Notes: a model not told the origin generated them from the sequence alone. Shown: positions 19,834 to 28,970, counted from the first letter of the stretch. The stretch is 64,000 bases of DNA from Bacillus sp. MM2020_1 (GCA_011250595.1 JAANMP010000023.1:1-64000), one strand, 5' to 3'. Program-made: numbers and translations.

Positions 19834-21045
19834 CTAAAGTAATTGGTCGTGTTGAAACAAATATTGATAGGATATATCAATAAACAAATACTCTTCACCA
19901 TTCATTGGGAATGAAAACGTACGAATGGTCTCCCCGGTATCAATATCACTATACAAATCAGATAAGATGCCTTTTCGTTCATTTCTCATTTTAATAATAT
20001 TTTCCAAAAAGTAAGGCCGCCAACTCCAATTTTTTTGAATGTATTCGGATTGGGTAATCCAACCCTCTTTTCCCTTAAAAATATTGGCAGATTTCTGAAA
20101 ACCGTCCTCATCGCAAACATACATTCGAAAGGCAATCTGATCCAATTCCTTTATAAGATTTTGAAATAGGATTTGATAGGTTGAACTTCTGTTTTTCATC
20201 ACAATTTCTTGAACCTTGGCTTGAAAAAATTCAGCAGTAGTATATACAGCTTCTAATTTCTTTTTCTCATAAGAGATAAAGTCGTGAAACTTCTCTTTTA
20301 AGCGATCTTTTAGAATTTCACGTGAAATGAATTCTGCTGCGGGTGGCTGCAAATAATAACCCTGATAATATCGACCGCCATTTTTCCAAGCAAATTGAAG
20401 CTGGTAGCTCATCTCTATATTTTCAAACAAGAGTGTGGCACCTATTTTCCTTGCCAAAAGGGATAAGGTAAATAATACATCGTTAAAATTTATTCCTGTT
20501 GAGGTTGACTTTAAAGCCTGCAAGTTAATTTTTAAAATATCTGGTTCAAGTTGTCCAAGCCGTTCAAAATAACTGCTTTCACTATCAATTCTTGCAATCG
20601 CTATTTTAATCCCGTAGGTTCGATAATAATGCAATAAGTGATCAAATTGGTCTAAATCTCCAGTATAATTCCGATCAGAAATTTCTAGAACAATTCGATT
20701 TAACATAAACCCTTTTTTTTCAAATGCAAGAAGTTCTTGTAAAAAAGGCTCACCATGCCCATACATTAATAAATCAGCATTCCGATTGAGAAATATACTT
20801 ATATCCTCATCAAGCTTTAGCGCTTTTTCCAGCGCCATTTTGACTATTAACAAATCCACTTCAAATTTATATTCATCAGGAATTTGATCATCCTGAAAAA
20901 AGGTCCCTAAACTAATGATGTTCCCTTCTGATTTATATCTCCCCAACACCTCATAAGCAATTACACTTTGTTCATCGGCACTAAAAATCGGTTGAAAATA
21001 GGGAAATACATTTTCAAGATCCGATAGTATTTCCAATGCATCCAT
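19834..21045 (-). CDS. ykuI: Degenerate EAL-domain protein YkuI
   Basis: A 403-residue protein with an N-terminal EAL domain (about 10-245) and a C-terminal YkuI-type sensor domain (about 255-400). The EAL signature is EVL (YEVLGRYKS). Several catalytic positions are changed. The usual DDFG acidic pair is Ala-Arg in IAIARIDSES, the Asp of the KID motif is Asn (ILKINLQ), and the second Glu of the E(L/I)TE motif is Asp (LEISDRN). It should therefore bind rather than hydrolyse c-di-GMP, if it binds at all. A GGAGG site precedes ATG 21045. Confidence 0.93.
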   Translation of the reverse strand: MDALEILSDLENVFPYFQPIFSADEQSVIAYEVLGRYKSEGNIISLGTFFQDDQIPDEYKFEVDLLIVKMALEKALKLDEDISIFLNRNADLLMYGHGEPFLQELLAFEKKGFMLNRIVLEISDRNYTGDLDQFDHLLHYYRTYGIKIAIARIDSESSYFERLGQLEPDILKINLQALKSTSTGINFNDVLFTLSLLARKIGATLLFENIEMSYQLQFAWKNGGRYYQGYYLQPPAAEFISREILKDRLKEKFHDFISYEKKKLEAVYTTAEFFQAKVQEIVMKNRSSTYQILFQNLIKELDQIAFRMYVCDEDGFQKSANIFKGKEGWITQSEYIQKNWSWRPYFLENIIKMRNERKGILSDLYSDIDTGETIRTFSFPMNGEEYLFIDISYQYLFQHDQLL

Positions 21046-21127
21046 CCAAGTACCTCCAAAATTTTTTTCTTATTATATCATACCCCGAACGGGGATACTC
21101 GTTCTTTTCCAAAAGGATACCATTATA

Positions 21128-22030
21128 GTGGCTTATAAACAATCATATCCTATCTTTAAGCTGTTCAATAAGGAGGATAAGTTTCTGAAAAAACTTTGCT
21201 TATTAGCCTCGATCCTTCCCATGTTTGGATGTAGCCACTTTCACGCGGATACAAATCTTAGCACGGAAAGCAAACAGCCTCTTTCCACGATATCCGTGAA
21301 AGAGAATACTCAAAACACATCATCAGTAGACTTAGAAAATAAACGTTTCACCATAAACGAACTAAATAAACAAGTGATTAATGTTAAAAATAAACAAATA
21401 AGAAGTGATTCGGTTAATGCTGCCCCAAAAAAGAATTCTGCCATGCTAAATGTCGTATTAATTAGGCAAAATCCTGAACTTAAATACGGCTGCGAAGTCA
21501 CAAGCCTGGCAATGGTACTAAATTATGCTGGCGTAAAAACAACTAAAATGGATCTTTACCGATCTGTCCGGAAGGATTTAGACCCGCTCATTAAATCCCC
21601 AAAGGGTGATATCATACGTTGGGGGAACCCCGCTGATGGATTTGTTGGGGATATGACAGGCAGGAGAGCAGGGTATGCAGTATTTGATCAACCAATGATT
21701 GCCTTAATCAACCAAAAGCTCCCTGGAAGAGCTTTTAATTTAACTAACCAGCCCTTTGATCGGGTCTTAGAGCATGTTTCAGCGGGTTATCCAGTAGTTG
21801 TATGGACAACCGGGGATTACCGTTTACCAGACCGCCCAGAGGGCTGGTATCACGGGAACCAATACATTAAAACACCGCTTGACTTACATGCCGTCGTCTT
21901 AGTTGGATATGATTCAAAATATGTCTATTTAAATGATCCACTCTCTGGTAAAAAACAAGTAAGAGTTGGCAAGCAACAATTTATTTCTTCATGGAAGGCA
22001 TTAAGAAGCCGTGCCGTTAGCTATAAATAA
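21128..22030 (+). CDS. C39-family peptidase-like lipoprotein
   Basis: Encodes a secreted or membrane-attached protein with a C39-like cysteine peptidase domain (about 115-300): active Cys in YGCEVTSLAMVLNYAG, His in DLHAVVLVGYD and Asp in YLNDPLSGK, as in YvpB-type proteins. The substrate is unknown. The N-terminus is uncertain. From GTG 21128 there are 300 residues, but AAGGAGG at 21170-21176 sits 8 bases before an in-frame CTG (21185), which would give a short signal peptide starting KKLCLLASILP with Cys in MFGC. A hairpin terminator follows. Confidence 0.8.
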   Translation: MAYKQSYPIFKLFNKEDKFLKKLCLLASILPMFGCSHFHADTNLSTESKQPLSTISVKENTQNTSSVDLENKRFTINELNKQVINVKNKQIRSDSVNAAPKKNSAMLNVVLIRQNPELKYGCEVTSLAMVLNYAGVKTTKMDLYRSVRKDLDPLIKSPKGDIIRWGNPADGFVGDMTGRRAGYAVFDQPMIALINQKLPGRAFNLTNQPFDRVLEHVSAGYPVVVWTTGDYRLPDRPEGWYHGNQYIKTPLDLHAVVLVGYDSKYVYLNDPLSGKKQVRVGKQQFISSWKALRSRAVSYK

Positions 22031-22034
22031 GAAG

Positions 22035-22062
22035 AGCAGCCATATTGTTGGCTGCTTTTTTT
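22035..22062 (+). terminator. Terminator of the C39 gene
   Basis: Arms AGCAGCC / GGCTGCT followed by six T. Confidence 0.9.
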
Positions 22063-22194
22063 GAATGTTTTACTTTTTTATGAATAAAAGTTACAAAGGA
22101 CCTTTTCACTTGCAATCTAGTTAGTTTTTAAAGAAAATACAAAGGGACTCTTCTCATTTGTAGAAGGTTAATAAAAGATAGGCTGGTTGAAAAA

Positions 22195-23067
22195 ATGGCT
22201 AATAAACAGACGAGGAGAATTTTTTTAAGACGAACATTTGGTTCATTTCTTACTGTTCTTGGATTAAGTTCGGGTGGCTATCTTTATGCCAATCGAATAG
22301 AGCCTTCATTACTCGATATTCAAAAACTTCAAATAAAACATCCACTTATCCCTAACAGCTTTGATGGAATAAAAATAATTCAATTTAGTGATACCCACCT
22401 TGGTTTTCAATATAACCTTCATCAATTTAATAAATTAGTTGAAAAAATTAATCTTCTTAAACCAGACATTATCTTATTTACCGGTGATTTAATGGACGAG
22501 CCGAATCAATATACAGAAATTAATAAATTGATTCCTATTTTGAAGAAATTACATGCTCCGCTAGGAAAATACTGCATTTTTGGTAATCATGATCATGGTG
22601 GTTACGGCTCTGACATTTACAGAAATATCATGGAAACGACAGATTTTACCGTACTTTTGAATGAATCAGCACCCATTAAATTAAAGGATGGAAGTACTAT
22701 ATATCTCCTTGGAATTGATGATGCGATGTTAGGGAAACCTAATTTACCACTGACCCTAAAAAATGTACCAAAAGACACTTTTAAAATATTATTATCTCAT
22801 GCCCCAGATCTTGCAGAGACCACTTCACAGTATCCAGTCCATTGGCAGCTTAGTGGTCATAGCCATGGAGGGCAAATTAAGATTCCTTTTTTCGGGGCAC
22901 TTGTGACTCCGCCTTTTGCCCAAATATACCCAGAGGGCCTTTATTCAATTGGCGAGAATAATCCCCTTTCGCTTTATGTCAATCGAGGAATTGGAACAAC
23001 ACGCCTCCCTTTTCGCTTTATGTCTAAACCGGAGTTAAGTATATTTACATTAAAAGCAGAAAAGTAG
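22195..23067 (+). CDS. ykuE: Tat-exported metallophosphoesterase YkuE
   Basis: A 290-residue calcineurin-like phosphoesterase. All metal-binding motifs are present in order: FSDTHLG, TGDLMDE, GNHDHGG, LSHAPD and SGHSHGGQ. The N-terminus carries twin-arginine motifs (RRIFLRRTFGSFL) before a hydrophobic stretch, so it is exported by the Tat pathway, as known for B. subtilis YkuE, which is found in the cell wall. The ribosome site before ATG 22195 is weak. Terminators on both sides mark it as monocistronic. Confidence 0.92.
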   Translation: MANKQTRRIFLRRTFGSFLTVLGLSSGGYLYANRIEPSLLDIQKLQIKHPLIPNSFDGIKIIQFSDTHLGFQYNLHQFNKLVEKINLLKPDIILFTGDLMDEPNQYTEINKLIPILKKLHAPLGKYCIFGNHDHGGYGSDIYRNIMETTDFTVLLNESAPIKLKDGSTIYLLGIDDAMLGKPNLPLTLKNVPKDTFKILLSHAPDLAETTSQYPVHWQLSGHSHGGQIKIPFFGALVTPPFAQIYPEGLYSIGENNPLSLYVNRGIGTTRLPFRFMSKPELSIFTLKAEK

Positions 23068-23076
23068 CATCCAAAA

Positions 23077-23108
23077 AAATCCTTATCATCAATAGGTAAG
23101 GATTTTTT
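23077..23108 (+). terminator. Terminator of ykuE
   Basis: Arms AAATCCTTA / TAAGGATTT followed by a T-run. Confidence 0.88.
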
Positions 23109-23226
23109 ATACAATAAGCATTAAATATTTAATATTTATTTCACTAAAAGATTACTGCTTTATTCCTATTTCTTTAAAAAAAAGGTATAATATAGATGTT
23201 TTATATAACTGAAAGGAGAACATATT

Positions 23227-23703
23227 TTGAATTATGATCAGAAAGGCCCTCTAACAAACCTAAATCTAACCATCGAAAACCTCGCTCAAGCTATCTTTAT
23301 TGTGAATCGCCATGCGAAAACAGCTCCAAATCCCAAATTATTGTACAAATTAAAACAGGAAACATTAAAAAAATTGATTGAAGAAGGTAAAGCTAAAAAA
23401 GTTGGTCTCCATTTCTCTGGAAATCCGCGAAATAGTCAACAGCAGTCGGATGTGTTAGTTGAATGCGGAAGGTATACATTTCATATTCCTCCAACGAAGT
23501 CCGATTTTTTAGAACTACCACATTTCGGTAAATTAGATGAACGGGTACGAAATCCAAAGGCAACACTCTCACTAAATTCAGCAAAAGCATTACTTCAGCT
23601 ATATACCGGAATTTCAGAACTTGATCAAACCCCAGCTAATCATAAAAAAAGCAAAACTTATCAAAAGCCTATTTTCAAAAAATTAGGTGAACGATATTCA
23701 TGA
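23227..23703 (+). CDS. ykyB: YkyB family protein
   Basis: A 158-residue soluble protein matching YkyB, a conserved Bacillus protein of unknown function. Shared stretches include FIVNRHAKTA, KKVGLHFSGNPR, QQQSDVLV, RNPKA and the C-terminal FKKLGERY. The start is TTG 23227 with AAAGGAG upstream. A TATAAT at 23187-23192 may be its -10 element. It is monocistronic. Confidence 0.9.
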   Translation: MNYDQKGPLTNLNLTIENLAQAIFIVNRHAKTAPNPKLLYKLKQETLKKLIEEGKAKKVGLHFSGNPRNSQQQSDVLVECGRYTFHIPPTKSDFLELPHFGKLDERVRNPKATLSLNSAKALLQLYTGISELDQTPANHKKSKTYQKPIFKKLGERYS

Positions 23704-23721
23704 AGCCAGGATTCCTGGCTT
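23703..23721 (+). terminator. Terminator of ykyB
   Basis: Perfect AAGCCAGG / CCTGGCTT stem with a 3-base loop and T-run, overlapping the ykyB stop codon. Confidence 0.88.
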
Positions 23722-23871
23722 TTTCTTATGGAGTATCCATCCTAATTTGTAACAGTTAGTGATGATTTTGTGAACAACATCACTAACATATAGACTCTTT
23801 ATTGATACGGAATTACAATAAAATTTGAGAAGATACTTAGTTGAAAAAAATTTAAAAGAGGTGCTTGACCA

Positions 23872-24072
23872 ATGAAAGGAACAGCGATTCTTTTTCAAGA
23901 ACAAAAGGTTACATTTATTGAAGATGTGGATCATTCCATTTATGAAGAAATTAAAGAGCAATGTGGCTGCGAGGATTGTAACTGCAAGCTAGAAGATAAA
24001 TTAGTTAATTTCGGTGCTGTGTCACCAGTTTTTTGGCACGAGGACGAGGTTGACTGGGATTATGGTTATTAA
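23872..24072 (+). CDS. Small acidic Cys-rich protein, unknown
   Basis: A 66-residue acidic protein with a cluster of four cysteines (CGCEDCNC) near residues 31-38, a possible metal site, and an aromatic-acidic C-terminus (HEDEVDWDYGY). No signal peptide or membrane segment is seen. I do not recognise a family. AGAGGTG lies at good distance from ATG 23872, and a strong hairpin follows, so it is very likely expressed as a single gene. Confidence 0.75.
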   Translation: MKGTAILFQEQKVTFIEDVDHSIYEEIKEQCGCEDCNCKLEDKLVNFGAVSPVFWHEDEVDWDYGY

Positions 24073-24109
24073 AACACTTTAATTTGAAATAAACTCCCCT
24101 TCCCTTAAA

Positions 24110-24137
24110 AACGGTCTGAGTAAAAACTCAGATCGTT
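24110..24137 (+). terminator. Terminator of the Cys-rich gene
   Basis: Arms AACGGTCTGAGT / ACTCAGATCGTT and a T-run. Confidence 0.9.
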
Positions 24138-24229
24138 TTTTATTCCTCTTTAGTAGTACCTTCGGCTAAAAATAGTCTATAATCATTATATTCATAAAAG
24201 GGTAAACTTCAATCGGAAGGATGGACAAT

Positions 24230-25384
24230 TTGGAACAATTAATTAATCAACGTGTAAAAGATATAGAAATCTCGGGAATTAGAAAGTTTTTTAATATGGT
24301 ATCCCATATTGACGATTTGATTTCGTTTACGATTGGACAACCTGATTTCCCAACCCCGGAGCATGTTAAGAAAGCCGGTATTGCTGCGATTGAACAGAAC
24401 TTTACTTCCTATACCCATAATGCGGGGACGATTGAATTAAGGGAAGCTGCGTGCAATTTTGTAAAAAAAAAATATGGCTTAAGTTATAAACCTGACTCAG
24501 AGGTGATTGTTACTGCAGGTGCAAGCGAGGCAATTGACATTGCTTTTCGGACGATTTTAGTTGAAGGGTCTGAAGTCATATTACCAGGTCCTATTTATCC
24601 AGGTTATGAACCGATTATTAAAATGATGGGGGCTACACCTGTACATGTTGATATCCGGGAAAATCAGTTTCGCTTTACTTTAGAAATGATAAAACCTTTT
24701 ATTACAGAGAAAACCCGTTGCATCGTCCTGCCGTACCCCTCTAATCCGACCGGCGTTAGTCTCTCTGAGTCAGAGCTAAGAGAAATAGCAGAGTATCTTA
24801 AAAATAAAGATATCTTTATCCTTGCAGATGAAATATACAGTGAGCTTACCTATGACCAACCGCATAAATCAATTGCTTCCTTTCTAAAAGAACAAACCAT
24901 CGTCATCAATGGGTTATCCAAATCCCACTCGATGACTGGTTGGAGAATTGGCTTTTTATTTGCACCTGAAGCCATTTCTAAACATATTTTAAAGGTTCAT
25001 CAATATAATATTTCTTGTGCGACGTCCATTGCCCAGAAAGCAGCCTTTGCGGCAGTTACTAAAGGGATTGATGATGCGCTTGTGATGAAAAAAGAATATC
25101 TAAAAAGAAGAGAATTTGTTTACAAACGCTTAACTGCGATGGGACTTGATGCTGTCAAGCCAGACGGAGCGTTTTACTTCTTCGTAAAGATTCCTGAAAC
25201 CATTCAATTAAATAGTTTTGACTTTGCCCTAAAGCTTGTCCAAGAAACAAAAGTGGCCGTTGTTCCCGGTAGTGCTTTTTCAGACTACGGAGAAGGCTAT
25301 TTCCGATTATCGTTTGCTTGTTCTATGGAAACTCTCGAAATCGGTTTAAATCGGATGGAACACTACTTAAAGAACTGGATATAA
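24230..25384 (+). CDS. patA: Aminotransferase PatA (class I)
   Basis: A PLP-dependent aminotransferase acting, by homology to B. subtilis PatA, in transamination of N-acetyl-LL-2-amino-6-oxopimelate for lysine/diaminopimelate synthesis. Conserved elements are TIGQPDFPTP, PYPSNPTG, LADEIYSEL and the PLP-lysine in INGLSKSHSMTGWR. I place the start at TTG 24230 (384 residues, beginning MEQLINQ): GGAAGG (24215-24220) abuts the ATG at 24221, leaving no spacing, but fits the TTG. With dapH and dapL it supplies three of the acetylase-branch enzymes. Confidence 0.92.
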   Translation: MEQLINQRVKDIEISGIRKFFNMVSHIDDLISFTIGQPDFPTPEHVKKAGIAAIEQNFTSYTHNAGTIELREAACNFVKKKYGLSYKPDSEVIVTAGASEAIDIAFRTILVEGSEVILPGPIYPGYEPIIKMMGATPVHVDIRENQFRFTLEMIKPFITEKTRCIVLPYPSNPTGVSLSESELREIAEYLKNKDIFILADEIYSELTYDQPHKSIASFLKEQTIVINGLSKSHSMTGWRIGFLFAPEAISKHILKVHQYNISCATSIAQKAAFAAVTKGIDDALVMKKEYLKRREFVYKRLTAMGLDAVKPDGAFYFFVKIPETIQLNSFDFALKLVQETKVAVVPGSAFSDYGEGYFRLSFACSMETLEIGLNRMEHYLKNWI

Positions 25385-25392
25385 CGACATAA

Positions 25393-25421
25393 AAAACCCT
25401 CACCATTTAAGTGAGGGTTTT
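25393..25421. terminator. Bidirectional terminator
   Basis: Perfect arms AAAACCCTCAC / GTGAGGGTTTT between convergent patA and the spore-protein-like gene. Confidence 0.9.
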
Positions 25422-25433
25422 AATCGATAAAAA

Positions 25434-25613
25434 TTACTGGCCCTTATATTTCCCATTGTTTTTAGGGGCCTTTTCTTTTTTCGCCTTGTCCTTATGGGCC
25501 TGATTTGCAGCGTTTGAGCCAAATTCAGTGGCAAATTCTTCGCTTGCTACTGCAGAATCAAAGCCCTTCTTGTTTTTTTGTTTCGCGTCGTTCTTTTTCG
25601 TCCGTTTAGCCAT
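25434..25613 (-). CDS. Candidate small acid-soluble spore protein (gamma-like)
   Basis: A 59-residue, Lys-rich protein starting MAKRTKKNDAKQ. Its centre, SEEFATEFGSNAANQ, resembles the FGTEFASET repeat of gamma-type SASPs, and its end NNGKYKGQ resembles the NSGKYQG end I recall for the B. megaterium gamma-SASP. The EF(A/S)xE core also resembles the cleavage site of the spore protease GPR. The start at 25613 follows GGGAGG. Only one copy of the motif is present, so the assignment is tentative. Two other small genes at 62725-63023 share the motif. Confidence 0.6.
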   Translation of the reverse strand: MAKRTKKNDAKQKNKKGFDSAVASEEFATEFGSNAANQAHKDKAKKEKAPKNNGKYKGQ

Positions 25614-25683
25614 TAAAATTCCTCCCATTTCAAGAATTCCTTCATAGTTTCATGAAGATAAGAAGAATTTATTCATTTAATAT

Positions 25684-26562
25684 TTAGCTTTTCCAATATT
25701 TATAAAGGGCGTGGGTTCCGCTATTCTCCTCTCCTTTTTCGACTAATTGGTCATACAAAGATTTCGCTAATGAAAGTCCTGGAACTTCCATCTCCATTTT
25801 TTCAGCTTCATCTATCGCGATTTTCATATCCTTAATAAAATGTTTTATGTAAAAACCGGGTTCAAAGTTTCCTGCTAACATTCTTGGTGCAAGATTACTT
25901 AGGGACCAGCTCCCGGCTGCCCCAGTTGTAATACTTTTCAAGACATTCTCAGGGTCTAACCCGGCTTTTTCTGCATATATAACGGCCTCACAAACACCTA
26001 TCATATTTGAAGCAATGGCAATTTGATTGCACATTTTTGTATGCTGCCCAGCACCTGGGTTCCCTTGATAAACTACGTTTGTTCCAAGCAATTCTAATAT
26101 AGGAAGAACTTTGTCAAATGCTTCCCGTTCACAGCCAACCATAATGGAGAGCGTAGCTTCCTTCGCACCTACATCTCCACCTGAAACCGGTGCATCTATT
26201 GCTTGAATTCCTTTCTTTTTAGCCTGTTCATAAATTTTAATAGCAAGTGATGGTGCAGAGGTTGTCATATCGATAAGGTAGCTTCCAGATGCCCCATTGT
26301 GGATTAAACCATTTTCGCCAAAATATATTTCCTCCACATCCGTCGGATAGCCAACCATAGTAAAAATTACCGATGCTTTTTCAGCTACTTCTTTTGCTGT
26401 TGCGGCCCACTCTGCGCCGTTTTCCAATAGGTCTTGTGCCTTTTCCTTCGTTCTTGAATAAACAACTATGGAATAGCCGGCATTGATTAAATGTCCTGCC
26501 ATGCTCTTACCCATAACACCAATGCCAATAAAGCCAATTACCGTATTTTCTGGAGTAAGCAA
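25684..26562 (-). CDS. ykwC: NAD(P)-binding beta-hydroxyacid dehydrogenase YkwC
   Basis: A 292-residue enzyme of the 3-hydroxyisobutyrate dehydrogenase family. It has the Rossmann motif GFIGIGVMGKSM near residues 10-21, the substrate-binding DAPVSGGDVGA, and the catalytic lysine in GAGQHTKMCNQ. The B. subtilis counterpart is YkwC; the physiological substrate is not established. The start is TTG 26562 after AGGAAGG. Confidence 0.92.
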   Translation of the reverse strand: MLTPENTVIGFIGIGVMGKSMAGHLINAGYSIVVYSRTKEKAQDLLENGAEWAATAKEVAEKASVIFTMVGYPTDVEEIYFGENGLIHNGASGSYLIDMTTSAPSLAIKIYEQAKKKGIQAIDAPVSGGDVGAKEATLSIMVGCEREAFDKVLPILELLGTNVVYQGNPGAGQHTKMCNQIAIASNMIGVCEAVIYAEKAGLDPENVLKSITTGAAGSWSLSNLAPRMLAGNFEPGFYIKHFIKDMKIAIDEAEKMEMEVPGLSLAKSLYDQLVEKGEENSGTHALYKYWKS

Positions 26563-26639
26563 AATAATCCTTCCTCTCTTTTAAATATTCATTTATATTT
26601 TATCATTAAATTTTGTTACCTGAAAAAATAAGCACAAGA

Positions 26640-26670
26640 AAGACCGGAACGTCCCAGTCGCTCCGGTCTT
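26640..26670 (-). terminator. Terminator of the 157-residue lipoprotein gene
   Basis: Arms AAGACCGGA / TCCGGTCTT; the U-tract on the minus exit is weak. Confidence 0.6.
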
Positions 26671-26737
26671 CGTGCTCCTTCTCTCCAAAGTTATGCACAA
26701 ATTTATTTTGCCCTTTTAGAAGAGAACATAATCACTT

Positions 26738-27211
26738 TTACAACTCTGAAGAAAAGTTTGTTAAATAGGCACGACCGAAAACTTCTTGATTATTAAATAC
26801 TTCAATCGAGACGGCATTATTCTTTTCAATCATGTTTTTTAGTTCATGAATATGTAAATCTACTTTTAGAGGAAGCGGGTCCATAAAAATATATTTTTCA
26901 CCTTTTCCTTCAACTTCCAAATATTCTCCATTCTGCACTTGCTCTTCGCCGTAAACTATTTCCCGTTTACCAATTGCTGCTGCTAACTTGTCATCATGAA
27001 TAGTAACTTTCACTTTATATAATTGTTGACCTGCTAATATTTCACTATTTATTCGAAACCGAAATTGTAGTTCATTATTTTTTGTTAACAAAGCATCAGC
27101 ATACCGATTGACAATTAATTCATTGGAAAAAAGTAAGCCGCAGCCATTTAATAGCGTGGTTACAGATAGTACCAAGAGCAAAACAGTAATTAATCGAATA
27201 TTTTTCAGCAT
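26738..27211 (-). CDS. Lipoprotein of unknown function
   Basis: A 157-residue exported protein. The N-terminus is a basic-hydrophobic signal (MLKNIRLITVLLLVLSV) ending in a lipobox-like LNGC. The mature part is predicted to be beta-rich. I do not recognise the family. The gene lies between ykwC and an SDR on the same strand but with gaps of 95 to 175 bases, and it has its own hairpin, so it is probably a separate unit. Confidence 0.75.
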   Translation of the reverse strand: MLKNIRLITVLLLVLSVTTLLNGCGLLFSNELIVNRYADALLTKNNELQFRFRINSEILAGQQLYKVKVTIHDDKLAAAIGKREIVYGEEQVQNGEYLEVEGKGEKYIFMDPLPLKVDLHIHELKNMIEKNNAVSIEVFNNQEVFGRAYLTNFSSEL

Positions 27212-27306
27212 TTAATAACACTCCCTTAATATTTTTACCATAGCCAAATTACATCGGTAATAAACGTAAAGAAAGGTTAATATAGGAAAAAATAAATCAT
27301 TTGTTT

Positions 27307-28092
27307 TTAGATCGCTTTGACCATCCCTCCGTCTACTAAGAATGAACTGCCTGTCATATAAGAATTAGCATCAGATAAGAGGAAAGCAGCAACATTTGCA
27401 AATTCTTCCGGGGTACCGTACCGCTTTAAGGGAATTCCTGCTTGTGATTGTAACGCAATTGTCTCCCTGTCAACACCAAACTTATCAGCGTTCACTTGAT
27501 CTAAATGACTGATGCGGTCTGTCGCAATTCGTCCAGGCGCAATTGTATTAATCAAAATATTATATTGAGCCAATTCTGAAGCAAGTGTTTTTGCTAGTCC
27601 AACTATGCCCGTCCGAAACGTATTCGAGAGAATAAGGCCCGGAATTGGTTCTTTAATTGAAGTAGAGGCAATATTCAAGATTTTACCACCTTGCTCTTTT
27701 AAATAAGGCAGTGCCGCCCGAATCATTCGGACGTAAGATAATAAATTCAATTCAAAGGAATTCTGCCAGTCTTCATCACTCAAATCTTCAAACGAACCTG
27801 CAGGAGGACCTCCAGCATTATTAACTAGCAAATCAATTGTTTGAAATGTTTCTGCAGTTGCTTTTACCAACCGATTAATGTCATTTATATCTGTTATGTC
27901 AGTTTTTTGATAAGCTACTTTTCCTAAACCAATAGATTCAAGCTGACTTGCTTTTTGTCTCAGCTTTTCCTCATCGCGGCCGGAAATCATAACATTGGCT
28001 CCTTCTCTAACTAAACGCTCAGCTATTGCAAATCCTAAGCCTTGGCTCGAAGCAACCACCAAAGCTGTTTTACCGGTTAAATTCAATTCCAT
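27307..28092 (-). CDS. SDR-family protein lacking the catalytic Tyr/Lys
   Basis: A 261-residue short-chain dehydrogenase fold starting MELNLTGKTALVVASSQGLG. The usual TGxxxGxG is VASSQGLG, and the NNAG motif is present (LVNNAGGPPAG). The active-site serine is in NIASTS. Where YxxxK is expected the sequence is LILSNTFRTG, so Tyr becomes Ser and Lys becomes Arg. I have seen this LSN(T/S)xR pattern in an SDR subgroup annotated as 3-oxoacyl reductases. The activity is therefore uncertain. ATG 28092 is chosen because AAGGAGG lies upstream; an in-frame start 72 bases earlier has no such site. Confidence 0.85.
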   Translation of the reverse strand: MELNLTGKTALVVASSQGLGFAIAERLVREGANVMISGRDEEKLRQKASQLESIGLGKVAYQKTDITDINDINRLVKATAETFQTIDLLVNNAGGPPAGSFEDLSDEDWQNSFELNLLSYVRMIRAALPYLKEQGGKILNIASTSIKEPIPGLILSNTFRTGIVGLAKTLASELAQYNILINTIAPGRIATDRISHLDQVNADKFGVDRETIALQSQAGIPLKRYGTPEEFANVAAFLLSDANSYMTGSSFLVDGGMVKAI

Positions 28093-28224
28093 TAACTTTC
28101 CAATCCTCCTTGATAAATAAATATAATTATAGTATACAGGATAACTGAAGGGAATACTTGCCAAAAGTATATAAAAAAAGAGACAGATTTGCTCTGCCTC
28201 TTTACCTATACTCTAGCAGTTTTT

Positions 28225-28860
28225 TTAAAATGTATGTGCAATATCCCTGGCACGGGCAATTGCATTTTCCTTTATTTCTTGCGCCTTGTCCGGCATTGCA
28301 TTATGACCTTCCACAAACAGTCCCTCTAGTGAAGGAACTCCAAAGAAACTCATCATGACACTGATATAACGGTGTCCCATTTCCATTTCTGCTGCTGGCC
28401 CCTCTGAGTAATAACCACCACGGGCTTGAATATGCAATGCCTTTTTATCCGTTAAAAGACCAATTGGGCCCTGTTCAGTGTATTTAAAAGTCTTTCCTGC
28501 AACCGCTACAGAGTCAAGGTACGCCTTCATAACGGGTGGAAAAGAGAAATTCCATAAAGGCGTGACAAATACATATTTGTCCGCACTCACAAACTGCTCA
28601 CTTAACTCATTAAGTCGACCCACCTTTTGTTTTTCTTCCGCAGTTAACTCATCAAAGCCTTGACCAGAACGAAGTTTTCCCCAGCCGCTAAATACGTCTG
28701 CATCAATATGAGGTATATTTTCGCTATACAAATCTAGATGTATTACCTCATCACCGGAATTGATTTGTTTATAACTATCAATAAATGCCTTACCCACCGC
28801 CATGCTATAGGACTGGGTTTCATTATGAGGATGTGCAGTGATATATAAAACACGTACCAT
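28225..28860 (-). CDS. azoR: FMN-dependent NADH azoreductase/quinone reductase
   Basis: A flavodoxin-fold oxidoreductase of 211 residues that reduces quinones and azo compounds by two-electron transfer, protecting against electrophiles. The N-terminal phosphate-binding region is [14 protein letters not shown], the FMN-binding [11 protein letters not shown] is clear, and the [11 protein letters not shown] loop is typical. In B. subtilis azoR1 and azoR2 are under YodB and MhqR control; an MhqR-like gene lies at 41823, but I see no clear operator directly before this gene. Confidence 0.92.
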   Translation of the reverse strand: MVRVLYITAHPHNETQSYSMAVGKAFIDSYKQINSGDEVIHLDLYSENIPHIDADVFSGWGKLRSGQGFDELTAEEKQKVGRLNELSEQFVSADKYVFVTPLWNFSFPPVMKAYLDSVAVAGKTFKYTEQGPIGLLTDKKALHIQARGGYYSEGPAAEMEMGHRYISVMMSFFGVPSLEGLFVEGHNAMPDKAQEIKENAIARARDIAHTF

Positions 28861-28931
28861 TCAAGCTCCACCTTTCATTTAAGTAAAGACAATATTATTA
28901 TCAGTTATTATGCCGGAAAATAACCAAAAAG

Positions 28932-28959
28932 AAAGGATTTGCCAGAAGACAAATCCTTT
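28932..28959 (-). terminator. Terminator of the 48-residue gene
   Basis: Perfect AAAGGATTTG / CAAATCCTTT stem with U-rich minus exit, about 12 bases after the stop. Confidence 0.88.
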
Positions 28960-28970
28960 AAGTACGACGT

